Positions 49,052-58,341 of a stretch of 64,000 bases of DNA are shown here, in pieces; the first letter of the stretch is position 1; every line of letters begins with the position of its first letter. Position numbers and translations under genes: made by a program. The notes beneath the pieces were generated by a model that saw nothing but the letters and a program-made list of their open reading frames with translations, was not told the origin of the DNA and searched no databases. The stretch is from an uncultured Gemmiger sp. (GTDB taxonomy: Bacteria; Bacillota; Clostridia; Oscillospirales; Ruminococcaceae). The stretch spans positions 62,001-126,000 of the forward strand of contig CANRCB010000001.1 in NCBI GenBank assembly GCA_947629015.1, written 5' to 3'.

Positions 49052-49933
49052 GTGACGCTGCTCGGCTGCCAGATCTTTTCCACCATCGCGCGGGAGGGCA
49101 GCTTTGCCCGCACCGCGGAACAGCTGCACCTTACGCCCTCCGCCATCAGCCATGCCGTGGCCGGGATGGAGGCGGAGTGCGGGTTCCCGCTGTTCACCCG
49201 CACCAAATCCGGCGTGACGATGACCGCCGCCGCCGAAAACCTGCTGCCCGCCATCCGGCGCCTTCTCGCCAGCAATGAATCGCTGGACCAGTCCGTCGCG
49301 CAGATCAACGGCATGCACAAGGGCGTTTTGCGCCTGGCGGTGTTCAACTCGGCCTGTGTGGCGTGGATGCCGCAGCTGCTGCCGGCGTACCAGGCGCAGT
49401 ACCCGGGCATCGAGGTGCGGCTGTACCAGGGCAGCTACGCCGACATCGCCGCGTGGATCAAAAGCGGCATGGCGGAGATCGGGCTTTTGTCGGATTCCTG
49501 CGCAAAGGAGCTGGATTTTGCGCCGCTGTATACCGACCCGCTGGTCTGCATCGCGCCGCGGGGGTTCACGCCGCGGCAGCCGGGCTGCGTTTTCGCCGAG
49601 GAACTGCGCGGCCAGCCTTTCGTCAGCCAGCGCGCCGATACCGACGCCGACATCCAGGGCTACCTGAAAAAGAACGATCTGGATGTGGATACCCGCTGCT
49701 ATGTCATCGACGATGAATCCACCGTGGCGATGGTGGCCTGCGGGCAGGGGCTCGCCATCATGCCGGAGCTGATCCTCAAAGGCGTGTACGCCCCCGACGA
49801 CCGCTACCAGATCCTGCGGCTGGAGCCGGCGTTCTCGCGCAGCATCGGCCTTGCCTGCCTGGACCGGGACGCGCTTTCCCCCGCGGCGCGGGAATTCTGG
49901 CGCCGCGCCCGCGCCTTTGCGGCCGAACAGTAA
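49052..49933 (+). CDS. LysR-family transcription regulator
   Basis: The 293-residue product has an N-terminal winged helix (STIAREGSFARTAEQLHLTP, then SAISHAVAGME) and a two-lobed effector domain with LRLAVFNSACVAWMPQLLPA and the CGQGLAIMPEL segment. The start is GTG with GGGAGGG seven bases upstream. It is divergent from the CPBP-tadA-dehydrogenase operon, the usual LysR arrangement, so that operon is its likely target. The effector is unknown. Confidence 0.9.
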   Translation: MTLLGCQIFSTIAREGSFARTAEQLHLTPSAISHAVAGMEAECGFPLFTRTKSGVTMTAAAENLLPAIRRLLASNESLDQSVAQINGMHKGVLRLAVFNSACVAWMPQLLPAYQAQYPGIEVRLYQGSYADIAAWIKSGMAEIGLLSDSCAKELDFAPLYTDPLVCIAPRGFTPRQPGCVFAEELRGQPFVSQRADTDADIQGYLKKNDLDVDTRCYVIDDESTVAMVACGQGLAIMPELILKGVYAPDDRYQILRLEPAFSRSIGLACLDRDALSPAAREFWRRARAFAAEQ

Positions 49934-50012
49934 AACCGGGAGGGCCGGCGCGGCATACCGCGCCGGCCTGCCGCATACCGTTGCAAAGGACGCAAAAGGG
50001 AGGTGTTTGCCT

Positions 50013-50825
50013 GTGTGGGAAGTGAGCGCGGCGCCCCCGCCGCCCACCGCGCCGCCCGCCCCCCAACGGCGGGACTGGCTGCTGCCCGTGCAGCTTTTGC
50101 TGTGCGCGCTGGTTTTGGGCGCGGTTTTGGGCGCAAAGCTGCTGGGCCTGCCGGTGTACGCGCGGCTGCGCGTGGCGTATACGGCGGCCGTCACGGCGCG
50201 GGAGGATGGCATCCTCGGGCAGGAACGGCGGTTCGCGCGGTTCGCGCAGCAGGCGGCCGGGGCTTTCGGGCAGGCGGCGGCCGAGGCGTGGGCCGGGCTG
50301 TTCGGGGCCGACGCGCCGCCCGCCGGACAAGCGGACGAAGCGGCCTTCACCGCCGTCAGCGCCCGGGTGCGCCGCGGCCGGGCCGCGCCCGACGGCGCCT
50401 CGCTGCAAAGCTACCGGCCGCCCTTTGCGCTCACTTTCCCGCTGGCGGGCGGGTATGTGCCCACCTCGGGGTACGGCTGGCGCACCGAGCCCATCACCGG
50501 CAAGGGCACGGCGTTCCACAAAGGGGCGGACCTTGCCGCCGCCGAGGGCACGCCGGTGCTGGCGGCCGCGGGCGGGGTGGTGCGCACGGCCGGCAAAAGC
50601 GAAAGCTACGGCAACTACCTGCGGGTGCTCCACGCCGGCGGGGACGAGACGCTCTACGCCCATATGCAATACCTGTTCGTACACGCGGGGCAAAGCGTGG
50701 CGGCGGGGCAGCAGCTTGGCACGGTGGGGCAGACGGGGCGCGCCACCGGTCCGCACCTGCACTTTGAACTGCTGCACGAGGGGGTGCGCTATGACCCGGC
50801 CGGGGCGCTGCAAGCCGCGCAGTAG
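50013..50825 (+). CDS. M23-domain membrane protein, SpoIVFA-like
   Basis: The 270-residue product has a Pro-rich start, one membrane helix (about 24-46) and a C-terminal M23 domain with FHKGAD and the HLHFE motif, so the zinc ligands are present. The start is GTG, nine bases after GGGAGG. It overlaps the M50 protease gene. In sporulating Firmicutes the neighbour pair spoIVFA (M23 domain) and spoIVFB (M50) stands before this same radical SAM gene or the rplU region, so the pair is probably the SpoIVFA/B equivalent. Unlike Bacillus SpoIVFA, the peptidase residues look intact. Confidence 0.82.
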   Translation: MWEVSAAPPPPTAPPAPQRRDWLLPVQLLLCALVLGAVLGAKLLGLPVYARLRVAYTAAVTAREDGILGQERRFARFAQQAAGAFGQAAAEAWAGLFGADAPPAGQADEAAFTAVSARVRRGRAAPDGASLQSYRPPFALTFPLAGGYVPTSGYGWRTEPITGKGTAFHKGADLAAAEGTPVLAAAGGVVRTAGKSESYGNYLRVLHAGGDETLYAHMQYLFVHAGQSVAAGQQLGTVGQTGRATGPHLHFELLHEGVRYDPAGALQAAQ

Positions 50826-51294
50826 CGGCGCGTGCGCCGCGCGCGTGCGGGTGGAGCATCCGCTCTTTCTGCTGCTTGCCGCTGCTGTCCTGCTGGGGCT
50901 GGACGGCAGCGGCCTTTTGCGGCTGGGGCTTTTGTGCGCCGCTCTGCACGAGGCTGGGCACATCGCCGCCTACCGGCTGCTGCTGCGCCGTTGGCCGGCG
51001 GTCACGGTATCGCCGGGCGGGCTGCGCATCCCGCTGCGCGGCGTATGGCTGAGCGCGCGGCAGGAGCTTTGCCTGGCCGCCGCCGGCCCGCTGGCGAACC
51101 TGCTTTTGTGCCTGGCCGCGCACGGCTGGATGGCGTGGCGCGGCGCCGCCTACGCCGGGTACTGGTTCGCCGCCGTCAACCTGCTGGTGGGCGGGGCCAA
51201 CCTGCTGCCGCTGCCGGGGTTGGACGGCGCGCGCATTTTGCGCTGCGTGTTTTGCGGCGCGCATTGCAATTCCCCAAAAAATCCGTTACAATAG
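50791..51294 (+). CDS. M50 site-2 protease, SpoIVFB-like
   Basis: Intramembrane zinc protease. The 167-residue product has several helices, HEAGH as the HExxH zinc site, and NLLPLPGLDGARIL as the second metal motif. I chose ATG at 50791, seven bases after GAGGGGG, which gives a 35-base overlap with the M23 gene; GTG codons at 50845 and 50851 have no ribosome site. Bacillus SpoIVFB cuts pro-sigma-K; this shorter protein lacks a CBS domain. Whether the host forms spores cannot be seen here. Confidence 0.8.
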   Translation: MTRPGRCKPRSSGACAARVRVEHPLFLLLAAAVLLGLDGSGLLRLGLLCAALHEAGHIAAYRLLLRRWPAVTVSPGGLRIPLRGVWLSARQELCLAAAGPLANLLLCLAAHGWMAWRGAAYAGYWFAAVNLLVGGANLLPLPGLDGARILRCVFCGAHCNSPKNPLQ

Positions 51295-51327
51295 GGGCAT
51301 CCCACCCGCGAAAGGAAATGCCCCCTC

Positions 51328-53169
51328 ATGCCTGAACTTCCCCAATCCCTCAAGCAGGCGCTGAGCCTTGTGCAAAAGCCCGGCCGGTACACCGGCGGGG
51401 AGCCCGGCTGCATCTGTAAAGACGCCGCCGCGGTGGACGTGCGCATGGCGTTCTGCTTCCCCGATACCTATGAGATCGGTATGTCCTTCCTGGGCATGAA
51501 GATCCTGTACGAGCTCCTCAACGCCCACGAAAACTGGTGGTGTGAGCGCTGCTTCCTGCCCTGGGTGGATATGAAGGCCGAGATGGAGCGCCTTGGCATC
51601 CCGCTGTATGCCCTTGAAAGCAAGGACCCGCTCACGGCGTTCGATATCGTCGGCTTTTCGCTGGAATATGAGCTGTGCTACACAAACGTCCTCGCCATGC
51701 TGCGCCTGGCGGGCATCCCGCTGCGCGCGGCCGAACGTGACGGCCGCTGGCCGCTCATCATCGCCGGGGGGCCGTGCGTGTGCAACGCCGAGCCGATGGC
51801 GGATTTCTTTGACGCCATGCAGCTGGGCGAGGGCGAGGAGATGCTGCAAAGCATCTGCGCCGCCGTCGAGGCCGCCAAAAAGCACGGCTGGAGCAGGGAG
51901 CGCCTGCTGCGGGAGCTGGCGGCCATCCCCGGCGTGTATGTGCCGGCCTTCTATGATGTGGAATATGAGGCGGACGGCCGCTTCAAGGCCATCCGCCCCA
52001 ACCGCCCCGGCGTGCCCCCCAAGGTGACGCGGGCCATCGTCAGGGATCTTGACAGCATCCCCCCGCCGCGGGATTTTGTGGTGCCGATGGTCGGCGCCGT
52101 GCAGGACCGCGCCTGTGTGGAGGTGCTGCGCGGCTGCGTGCGCGGGTGCCGGTTCTGCCAGGCGGGGCAGATCTACCGCCCCTTCCGGGAGCGCAGCCCC
52201 GCCGTCATCAGCGAAAGCGCGCGGGCGCTGTGCCAAAACACCGGCTACGATGAGCTCAGCCTTTCAAGCCTTTCCACCTCCGACCATTCGCGGCTGGAAG
52301 AGATTTTGGATGCCGTCAACGCGTGGGCGCCGGGCGAGCACGTCAGCCTTTCTCTGCCCAGCCTGCGGGTGGACAATTTCTCGCGATCCCTCGTCGAAAA
52401 GACAACCCGCGTGCGCAAAAGCGGGCTGACCTTCGCCCCCGAGGCCGGTACCCAGCGCCTGCGCGACGTCATCAACAAAAACGTCACATGGGAGCAGCTG
52501 GAGCGCACCTGCCGCATCGCCTTCTCGCAAGGCTACACCGCCGTCAAGCTGTATTTCATGATGGGCCTGCCAACCGAGACACTGGAAGATATCAAGGGCA
52601 TCGCCGATACCTGCCAGAAGGTCGTCGACCTGTATTACAGCCTTGACCACGCCAAAGGCCGCGGCGTGCAGGTCACGGCCAGTGTGGCCTGCTTTGTGCC
52701 CAAGCCCTGGACGCCCTTCCAGTTCTGCGCGCAGGACCGGCGCGAGGCACTGCGCGAAAAGCAGCGGTACCTGCTTTCCTGCGTGCGCAGCCGCAAGGTG
52801 AAGGTCAACTACCACGACAGCGCCACCAGCGTGCTGGAGGGCGTGTTCGCCAAGGGCGACCGGCGGCTGGGCCGCGTCATCGAGGCGGCGTTCGAGGCCG
52901 GCGCCTGCTACGACACCTGGGAAGAATTTTTTGACTATGACCGTTGGCTCGCGGCGTTTGCCGCCTGCGGCCTGGATCCGGACTTTTACAACTACCGCCC
53001 CCTCGGGGTGGAGGAACCCGCCCCGTGGGACCATCTGGACGCCGGCGTTTCCCGCCGTTACCTTGCCCGGGAATACCAAAAGGCCCTGCGCGCCGAACCT
53101 TCGCCGCCCTGCAATAGGCAATGCAGCGGCTGCGGCGCCGACAAACTGCTGGGGAGGCCCTGCTTTTGA
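51328..53169 (+). CDS. Radical SAM protein with B12-binding-like domain (TIGR03960 type)
   Basis: The 613-residue product has an N-terminal cobalamin-binding-like domain (about 20-230) and a radical SAM core with RGCVRGCRFCQAGQIYRP, the CxxxCxxC cluster site. GLTFAPEAGTQRLRDVINK and the C-terminal Cys-rich end (CNRQCSGCGAD) match the uncharacterised family paired with DUF2344 proteins in clostridia. The next gene overlaps its stop by TTGA. The reaction is unknown; ribosome or tRNA modification is suspected from gene context. Confidence 0.9.
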   Translation: MPELPQSLKQALSLVQKPGRYTGGEPGCICKDAAAVDVRMAFCFPDTYEIGMSFLGMKILYELLNAHENWWCERCFLPWVDMKAEMERLGIPLYALESKDPLTAFDIVGFSLEYELCYTNVLAMLRLAGIPLRAAERDGRWPLIIAGGPCVCNAEPMADFFDAMQLGEGEEMLQSICAAVEAAKKHGWSRERLLRELAAIPGVYVPAFYDVEYEADGRFKAIRPNRPGVPPKVTRAIVRDLDSIPPPRDFVVPMVGAVQDRACVEVLRGCVRGCRFCQAGQIYRPFRERSPAVISESARALCQNTGYDELSLSSLSTSDHSRLEEILDAVNAWAPGEHVSLSLPSLRVDNFSRSLVEKTTRVRKSGLTFAPEAGTQRLRDVINKNVTWEQLERTCRIAFSQGYTAVKLYFMMGLPTETLEDIKGIADTCQKVVDLYYSLDHAKGRGVQVTASVACFVPKPWTPFQFCAQDRREALREKQRYLLSCVRSRKVKVNYHDSATSVLEGVFAKGDRRLGRVIEAAFEAGACYDTWEEFFDYDRWLAAFAACGLDPDFYNYRPLGVEEPAPWDHLDAGVSRRYLAREYQKALRAEPSPPCNRQCSGCGADKLLGRPCF

Positions 53170-53828
53170 CGACCGTTCGCATCTTCTTTGAAAAACAGGG
53201 CGAAGCCGCCTATGTCTCGCTGCTGGATTTGCAGCGGGTGTTCCACCGCGCGCTCAAGCGCAGCGGGCTGCCGGTGTGGTATACCGAGGGCTTCAACCCG
53301 CACATTTACCTCGCGTTTTGCAGCCCGCTCCCCCTTGGGCAGGAGAGCGTTTGCGAAAGCTGCGACGTTAAGACCGCGGCCGAACCCCCGTACGGCGCCG
53401 CCTGGGCCGCGGCGCTGCAGCCCTGTATGCCGGGGGGCATCACCGTCACCGGCGCGGCGGCGGCCGTGCACAAGGCGGGGGAGGTGGCCGCGGCGCGCTA
53501 TGCCATCACGCTGCCGGCCGCGGCGGCCCCGGCGCTTGCGGCGTACAACGCGGCCGGCAGCGTGCCGGCGGAAAAAAAGACCAAGCGCGGGGCGCGCGTT
53601 GTTGAGCTCAAGGCCGCCGTGCCGGCGCTTTCATGGCAGGGCCGGGGGGACACGCTGCGCCTGGAAACGACGCTGCCCTGCGCCTCGGACGGCGAGAACC
53701 TCAACCCGGCGCTGCTGCTGGGCGCGCTGCAAACGCTGGCGGGGGAGGCCGGCGCCGCCTTTGCGCCGTGGCAGTGCCGCATCCTGCGCACGGCCCTGCT
53801 TTTACCGGACGGCACGCCTTTTTGCTGA
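53166..53828 (+). CDS. DUF2344 protein, radical SAM partner
   Basis: The 220-residue product (TIGR03936 type) starts with a TTG eight bases after GGGGAGG, inside the end of the radical SAM gene. Typical parts are YVSLLDLQRVFHRALKRSGL, YTEGFNPHIYLAFCSPLPLG and a C-terminal RTALLL. In many clostridia the two genes are adjacent or fused, so the products probably work together. No catalytic motif is visible. Codon use is host-like. Confidence 0.87.
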   Translation: MTTVRIFFEKQGEAAYVSLLDLQRVFHRALKRSGLPVWYTEGFNPHIYLAFCSPLPLGQESVCESCDVKTAAEPPYGAAWAAALQPCMPGGITVTGAAAAVHKAGEVAAARYAITLPAAAAPALAAYNAAGSVPAEKKTKRGARVVELKAAVPALSWQGRGDTLRLETTLPCASDGENLNPALLLGALQTLAGEAGAAFAPWQCRILRTALLLPDGTPFC

Positions 53829-53854
53829 AACTTCTCAAAAACACAAAAAAGCTC

Positions 53855-53883
53855 TTGCAAAACAGGGGATGCTGTGTTATAAT
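53855..53883 (+). promoter_or_regulatory. Promoter of rplS
   Basis: TTGCAA at 53855-53860 and TATAAT at 53878-53883, 17 bases apart, with TGT giving an extended -10. The same box pair occurs in front of the pseudouridine synthase gene. Confidence 0.8.
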
Positions 53884-53888
53884 TTTTA

Positions 53889-53999
53889 GGCTTTCGACCG
53901 CCGGCCCCGCCGGCGGGGTAATGGCGAACATTATACAGGCGGTCCGCTGCCGGGCATTCCGGGTATGAACGTCGGCAAAAAACGGAGGAATCATTCAGT
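53889..53999 (+). promoter_or_regulatory. rplS: Possible L19 leader
   Basis: A leader of about 110 bases between the rplS promoter and start codon with a GC-rich stem (CCGCCGGCCCCGCCGGCGG) and further pairing potential. Firmicute rplS messages often carry an autoregulatory L19 leader; whether this one fits the known structure needs a covariance search. Confidence 0.35.
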
Positions 54000-54350
54000 A
54001 TGAACACCGAGAATGCGGTCAAAATTCTGACCGAGGGCATGGTCAAGGGAAACCAGCCCAAGTTTGAAGTCGGCGATACGGTGCGTGTTTCGGTGCGCAT
54101 CAAGGAAGGCGACAAGGAGCGTATCCAGAACTTTGAGGGTACGGTCATCGGCAAAAAGCACGGCGGTGTGGCCGAGACTTTCACCGTCCGCCGCATCTCC
54201 TACGGCGTGGGTGTGGAGCGCGTGTTCCCCATCAACAGCCCGTTTGTGGAGGATGTGAAGGTGGTCCGCCGCGGCAAGGTCCGCCGCGCCAAGCTGTTCT
54301 ATCTGCGCGGGCGCACCGGCAAGGCCGCCAAGGTCAAGGAAAAGATCTGA
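54000..54350 (+). CDS. rplS: 50S ribosomal protein L19
   Basis: Component of the 30S-50S interface. The 116-residue product matches L19 throughout: [54 protein letters not shown] and [23 protein letters not shown] precedes the ATG and a terminator follows. The expected neighbours rimM and trmD are not upstream. Confidence 0.97.
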   Translation: MNTENAVKILTEGMVKGNQPKFEVGDTVRVSVRIKEGDKERIQNFEGTVIGKKHGGVAETFTVRRISYGVGVERVFPINSPFVEDVKVVRRGKVRRAKLFYLRGRTGKAAKVKEKI

Positions 54351-54360
54351 CCCGACCGGG

Positions 54361-54395
54361 AAGGGAGGACGGCAGCGTTCCTCCCTTCTTTTGTT
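54361..54395 (+). terminator. Terminator after rplS
   Basis: AAGGGAGGA and TCCTCCCTT form a stem around a 10-base loop, followed by CTTTTGTT. Confidence 0.8.
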
Positions 54396-54440
54396 ATCGC
54401 GTGTTATCGGGCTTTATCACAGGGGAAGGAGGTGCTTTGC

Positions 54441-54989
54441 ATGGCGGATAAACCCGCCCGCCGGCAGGCGGCGGACCGCAGCACGGTGGAATGGGTCGAA
54501 GCCATCACCTGGGCGGCGGCGGTGCTGCTGCTCGTGTTCACCTTCTGTGTGCGCGTCGTGCACGTCGACGGGGATTCCATGCTGCCCACCCTCCACAACG
54601 GGGAGCGGCTGCTCATCTCCAGCGTCCCGTATACGCCCCACCACGGCGACATCGTCGTGACCGACCGCTTCACCCCCTACGGCAAGGTGCTCATCAAGCG
54701 GGTCATCGGCTGCCCCGGCGATACCATCGACATTGATTTTTCCTCCGGCACCGTGCTGCGCAACGGCACCCCGTTGGAGGAACCCTACACCGCCGCGCCC
54801 ACCCTGCTGGCGGAGGGTGTGGCGTTCCCGCTCACGGTGCCGCAGGGCTGCGTGTTCGTCATGGGCGACAACCGCAACGAATCGCTGGACAGCCGCTCGG
54901 CCGAAGTCGGCTTTATCGACGTGCGGGACGTGCTGGGCAAGGCCCTGTGGCGTTTGACGCCGCTTTCACGGATGGGGGCGGTGGCGTGA
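54441..54989 (+). CDS. lepB: Signal peptidase I
   Basis: Removes signal peptides from exported proteins. The 182-residue product has one N-terminal helix (about 24-43), the catalytic Ser in DGDSMLPTL, the Lys in KVLIKRVIGCPGD, and GDNRNESLDSR. The length is that of single-helix Gram-positive enzymes. AAGGAGGTG lies before the ATG. It leads the lepB-rbgA-rnhB chain of overlapping genes. Confidence 0.95.
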   Translation: MADKPARRQAADRSTVEWVEAITWAAAVLLLVFTFCVRVVHVDGDSMLPTLHNGERLLISSVPYTPHHGDIVVTDRFTPYGKVLIKRVIGCPGDTIDIDFSSGTVLRNGTPLEEPYTAAPTLLAEGVAFPLTVPQGCVFVMGDNRNESLDSRSAEVGFIDVRDVLGKALWRLTPLSRMGAVA

Positions 54990-55891
54990 GCGGGCGCGAT
55001 GTGCTGAGCAGCCGGCAGATCCAGTGGTTCCCGGGGCATATGGCCAAGACCCTGCGCCTGATGGAGCGCGAGGTGCGTGGGGTGGACTGTGTTTTGCAGC
55101 TGTTGGACGCGCGCATCCCGTATTCCAGCCTCAACCCCGAAATCCAGCGCATCACCGCCGCAAAGCCGCGGCTGTATCTGCTCACCAAGGCGGATCTGGC
55201 CGACCCGGCCGTCACCAAACGGTGGCTTGCCTGGTTCAAAGCCCGGGGCAACGGCTGCCTTGCGCTGGACGCCCGCCAGAAGGGCGGCGCGGCGGCCGCG
55301 CGCGGCCCCATTTTGCAGGAGCTCACGGCCCTTACCGCCAAACGCGCGGCGCGCGGTATGGGCGGCGCCGCCGTGCGGGTGATGGTGGTGGGCATCCCAA
55401 ACGTCGGCAAATCCACCTTCATCAACTCCTTCGCCGGCGCGGCGCGCGCCAAAGCGGAGGACCGCCCCGGCGTGACGCGCGGCAAACAGTGGATCAGCGT
55501 GGAAGGGTTCGACCTGCTGGATATGCCCGGCGTGTTGTGGAAAAAATTCGACAGCCTGCAAACGGCGGGCAACCTTGCCTTCATCGGCGCCATCCGGGAC
55601 GATATCCTGGATATCGAGGAACTTGCCTGCGGCCTGCTGGCAAGCGTGCGGGACCTCTACCCCGAAAAGCTGCTCGCCCGCTACAAGCTGGGGCAGGAGG
55701 CCCTCGGCCTGCCGCCGTATGACCTGCTCACCGCCATCGGCCGCCGGCGCGGTATGCTCGTCCCGGGCGGGGAAGTCGATGTCCGGCGCGCCGCCACCAT
55801 GGTGGTGGGGGAATTCCGCCAAAGCCGGTGGGGGCGCCTCTCGCTGGAGGCGCCGCCCGCGGAAGGAGGCACCGCATGCCCCGCGCTTTGA
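54986..55891 (+). CDS. rbgA: Ribosome biogenesis GTPase YlqF/RbgA
   Basis: Circularly permuted GTPase needed for a late step of 50S assembly. The 301-residue product shows the motifs in permuted order: LLTKADL (G4), then GIPNVGKST (G1), RPGVTRG (G2) and DMPG (G3). QWFPGHMAKT near the N-terminus is the hallmark of the family. The GTG start overlaps the lepB stop (GTGA). Its end overlaps rnhB by 16 bases. Confidence 0.94.
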   Translation: MSGRDVLSSRQIQWFPGHMAKTLRLMEREVRGVDCVLQLLDARIPYSSLNPEIQRITAAKPRLYLLTKADLADPAVTKRWLAWFKARGNGCLALDARQKGGAAAARGPILQELTALTAKRAARGMGGAAVRVMVVGIPNVGKSTFINSFAGAARAKAEDRPGVTRGKQWISVEGFDLLDMPGVLWKKFDSLQTAGNLAFIGAIRDDILDIEELACGLLASVRDLYPEKLLARYKLGQEALGLPPYDLLTAIGRRRGMLVPGGEVDVRRAATMVVGEFRQSRWGRLSLEAPPAEGGTACPAL

Positions 55892-56865
55892 AAAATGACC
55901 CCGCCCTCTACACCTATGACGAGGCGGTGCGCGCCCGCTGCGGCCCGCTGCTGTGTGGTGTGGACGAGGCCGGCCGCGGGCCGCTGTGCGGCCCGGTGGC
56001 CTGTGCGGCGGTCATCCTGGACCCCCAAAACCCCGTGCCCGGCGTCAACGATTCCAAAAAACTGTCCGAGGCGCGGCGGGAGGAACTGTACGAGAGCATC
56101 ACCCAAAGCGCCCTCGCGTGGAAGGTAGTGCTGGTGGGGCCGGAGCGCATCGACGCCGTCAACATCCTCAACGCCACGATGGAGGGCATGGCCGCCGCCG
56201 TGGCGGGGCTGGGCCAAACGCCCGGCCTCGTGCTCGTGGACGGCAACCGCACCCCGCCCGGCATCACCGCCCCCGTGCAGTGCGTCGTCAAGGGGGATGC
56301 CACCAGCGCCTCCATCGCCGCGGCGTCCATCCTTGCCAAGGTCACGCGGGACCGCGTGCTGTATGAGCTGGACAGGCAATACCCGCAGTACGGCCTGGCA
56401 CAGCACAAGGGCTACGGCACCGCGCAGCACATCGAGGCACTGCAAAAGTACGGCCCCGCACCGTTTTACCGGCAGACCTTCCTCAAAAAGCTGGCCCTGC
56501 CGCCGCCGGGGCAGGGCCTTGGTCAAAAAGGCGAGGCCGTCGCCGCCAAGTATTACCGGCAAAACGGCTACCTGGTGCTCGCCCACAACTACCGCACCCG
56601 CTTTGGCGAGCTGGACGTGGTGCTGTATAAAGGCGGCACCGTCGTTTTTGCCGAGGTCAAGGCCCGCGCCGGCGCCCAAAAGGGTGCCCCGGCCGAGGCC
56701 GTGGACGCCGGCAAACGGCGGCGCCTTGCCGCCGCGGCGGAGCTGTGGCTGGAAAACAGCCCGTATGCCGGCAGCCCCACCCGCTTTGACGTGGTCGAGG
56801 TCACGCCGGGGGGCACCCCCGGCACCTGGCAGGTGCACTGCATCGAAAACGCATTTACCGTATAA
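55876..56865 (+). CDS. rnhB: Ribonuclease HII fused to a YraN-family domain
   Basis: Two proteins that are normally separate are joined in one 329-residue chain. Residues 1-215 are RNase HII, which removes ribonucleotides from DNA: GVDEAGRGPLCGP (D30, E31), NDSKKLS and the HKGYGTAQH motif. Residues 216-329 are a YraN (UPF0102) nuclease-like domain: GEAVAAKYYRQNGYLVLAHN, FGELDVV and VVFAEVKAR. There is no stop codon or frameshift between them. Adjacent rnhB and yraN genes are common in Firmicutes, so this is a gene fusion of neighbours. AAGGAGG precedes the ATG. Confidence 0.92.
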   Translation: MPRALKNDPALYTYDEAVRARCGPLLCGVDEAGRGPLCGPVACAAVILDPQNPVPGVNDSKKLSEARREELYESITQSALAWKVVLVGPERIDAVNILNATMEGMAAAVAGLGQTPGLVLVDGNRTPPGITAPVQCVVKGDATSASIAAASILAKVTRDRVLYELDRQYPQYGLAQHKGYGTAQHIEALQKYGPAPFYRQTFLKKLALPPPGQGLGQKGEAVAAKYYRQNGYLVLAHNYRTRFGELDVVLYKGGTVVFAEVKARAGAQKGAPAEAVDAGKRRRLAAAAELWLENSPYAGSPTRFDVVEVTPGGTPGTWQVHCIENAFTV

Positions 56866-56883
56866 CGGAAGGGAGGAGCGCAT

Positions 56884-58341
56884 ATGCGTTACCACAGCAC
56901 GCGCGGCGCGGGCCATACCGCGCAGGCGGGGCAGGCCATCCTGCGCGGCCTTGCGCCGGACGGCGGCCTGTATGTGCCCGAAACACTGCCCCGTGTGGAG
57001 GAAACCACGCTGAAAAGCTGGCAAAAACTCCCGTATCCGGCCCTGGCGGGCGAGATACTGGCCCTTTTTTTGACCGACTATGACCCCGCGTTCCTGCGCG
57101 AAGCCGCGGCCGCCACCTACGGCGATGCCTTTGGCGGCAAGGCGGGGCAGGTGCGGACGGTGCACGACGGGCTGTACAGCGTGGAGCTGTGGCACGGCCC
57201 GACCTGCGCTTTTAAAGACTACGCCCTCCAGCTCATGCCGCGCCTGCTCGTGCAGGCAAAGCGGCAGCTGCGGCGCGATGAGGTCACGCGCATCCTCGTC
57301 GCCACCTCCGGCGATACCGGCAAGGCAGCGCTGGCGGGGTACGCGGGCCTGCCGGGCATCGAGATCGCCGTCTTTTACCCCAACGCCGGCACCAGCGAGA
57401 TCCAGCGCCTGCAGATGGCCACCCAGCCGGGGGACAACGTCGCGGTGTATGCGGTCGAGGGCAATTTCGACGACGCCCAGACCGGCGTCAAGCGCGTCTT
57501 TGCCGACGCCGAAGCTGCCGCCGCGCTCGAAAAGCGGGGCATCCGGCTCTCCAGCGCCAACTCCATCAACTGGGGGCGGCTGGTGCCGCAGCTCGTGTAT
57601 TACTTCTACGCGTATTTCCGCCTGGCCGAACAGGGCGCCGTGCGCTGGGGGGATCCGCTGGATGTCTGCGTGCCCACCGGCAATTTCGGCGATATTCTGG
57701 CCGGGTACTACGCCAAACACATGGGCCTGCCCATCGGCAGGCTGGTCTGCGCGTCCAACAAAAACAACGTGCTGACGGATTTTATCACCACCGGCACCTA
57801 CGATGCCCGGCGGGAATTTTACAAAACGGCCTCGCCCTCGATGGATATCCTCATCTCCTCCAACCTTGAGCGCCTTTTGTACCACGCCTGCGGCGATACC
57901 GCCAAAGTGGCGGGCTGGATGGAGGAATTGGCCCAAAACGGGCATTATACGGTAGACGGCGCCACGCTCGCCGCCATCCAAAGCGATTTTGCCTGCGGCT
58001 GCGCCGATGACAGGGCCGCCGCCGCCGAGCTGCGCGCCCGCTTTGCCGCCGACGCCTACCTGTGCGACCCGCACACCGCCGTGGCCCTGTGCGTGGCCGG
58101 GCAGCGCGGGGGCGCCGCGCCGATGGCGGTGCTCTCGACGGCCAGCCCGTACAAGTTCCCGCGCGATGTGCTTTCCGCTTTGGGCCTGCCCGTGCCGGAA
58201 AGCGATTTCGCCGCCATGGCGGCGCTGGAAACCGCCACCGGCACAAAGGCGCCGCAAAGCCTTGCGGCGCTGCAAACGGCCCCGGTGCGCTTTGCGCAGG
58301 TCATCCCGCCCGCCGGCATCCGCGCGGCAGCGCTGTTTTAA
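56884..58341 (+). CDS. thrC: Threonine synthase
   Basis: PLP enzyme converting O-phosphohomoserine to threonine. The 485-residue product matches the longer threonine synthase type: APDGGLYVPE, WHGPTCAFKDYALQL with the PLP Lys at K111, ATSGDTGKAAL, SINWGRLVPQ and PTGNFGD. No thrA or thrB is adjacent and no riboswitch or T-box is visible before it. It follows rnhB by 18 bases and may share that transcript. Confidence 0.95.
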   Translation: MRYHSTRGAGHTAQAGQAILRGLAPDGGLYVPETLPRVEETTLKSWQKLPYPALAGEILALFLTDYDPAFLREAAAATYGDAFGGKAGQVRTVHDGLYSVELWHGPTCAFKDYALQLMPRLLVQAKRQLRRDEVTRILVATSGDTGKAALAGYAGLPGIEIAVFYPNAGTSEIQRLQMATQPGDNVAVYAVEGNFDDAQTGVKRVFADAEAAAALEKRGIRLSSANSINWGRLVPQLVYYFYAYFRLAEQGAVRWGDPLDVCVPTGNFGDILAGYYAKHMGLPIGRLVCASNKNNVLTDFITTGTYDARREFYKTASPSMDILISSNLERLLYHACGDTAKVAGWMEELAQNGHYTVDGATLAAIQSDFACGCADDRAAAAELRARFAADAYLCDPHTAVALCVAGQRGGAAPMAVLSTASPYKFPRDVLSALGLPVPESDFAAMAALETATGTKAPQSLAALQTAPVRFAQVIPPAGIRAAALF

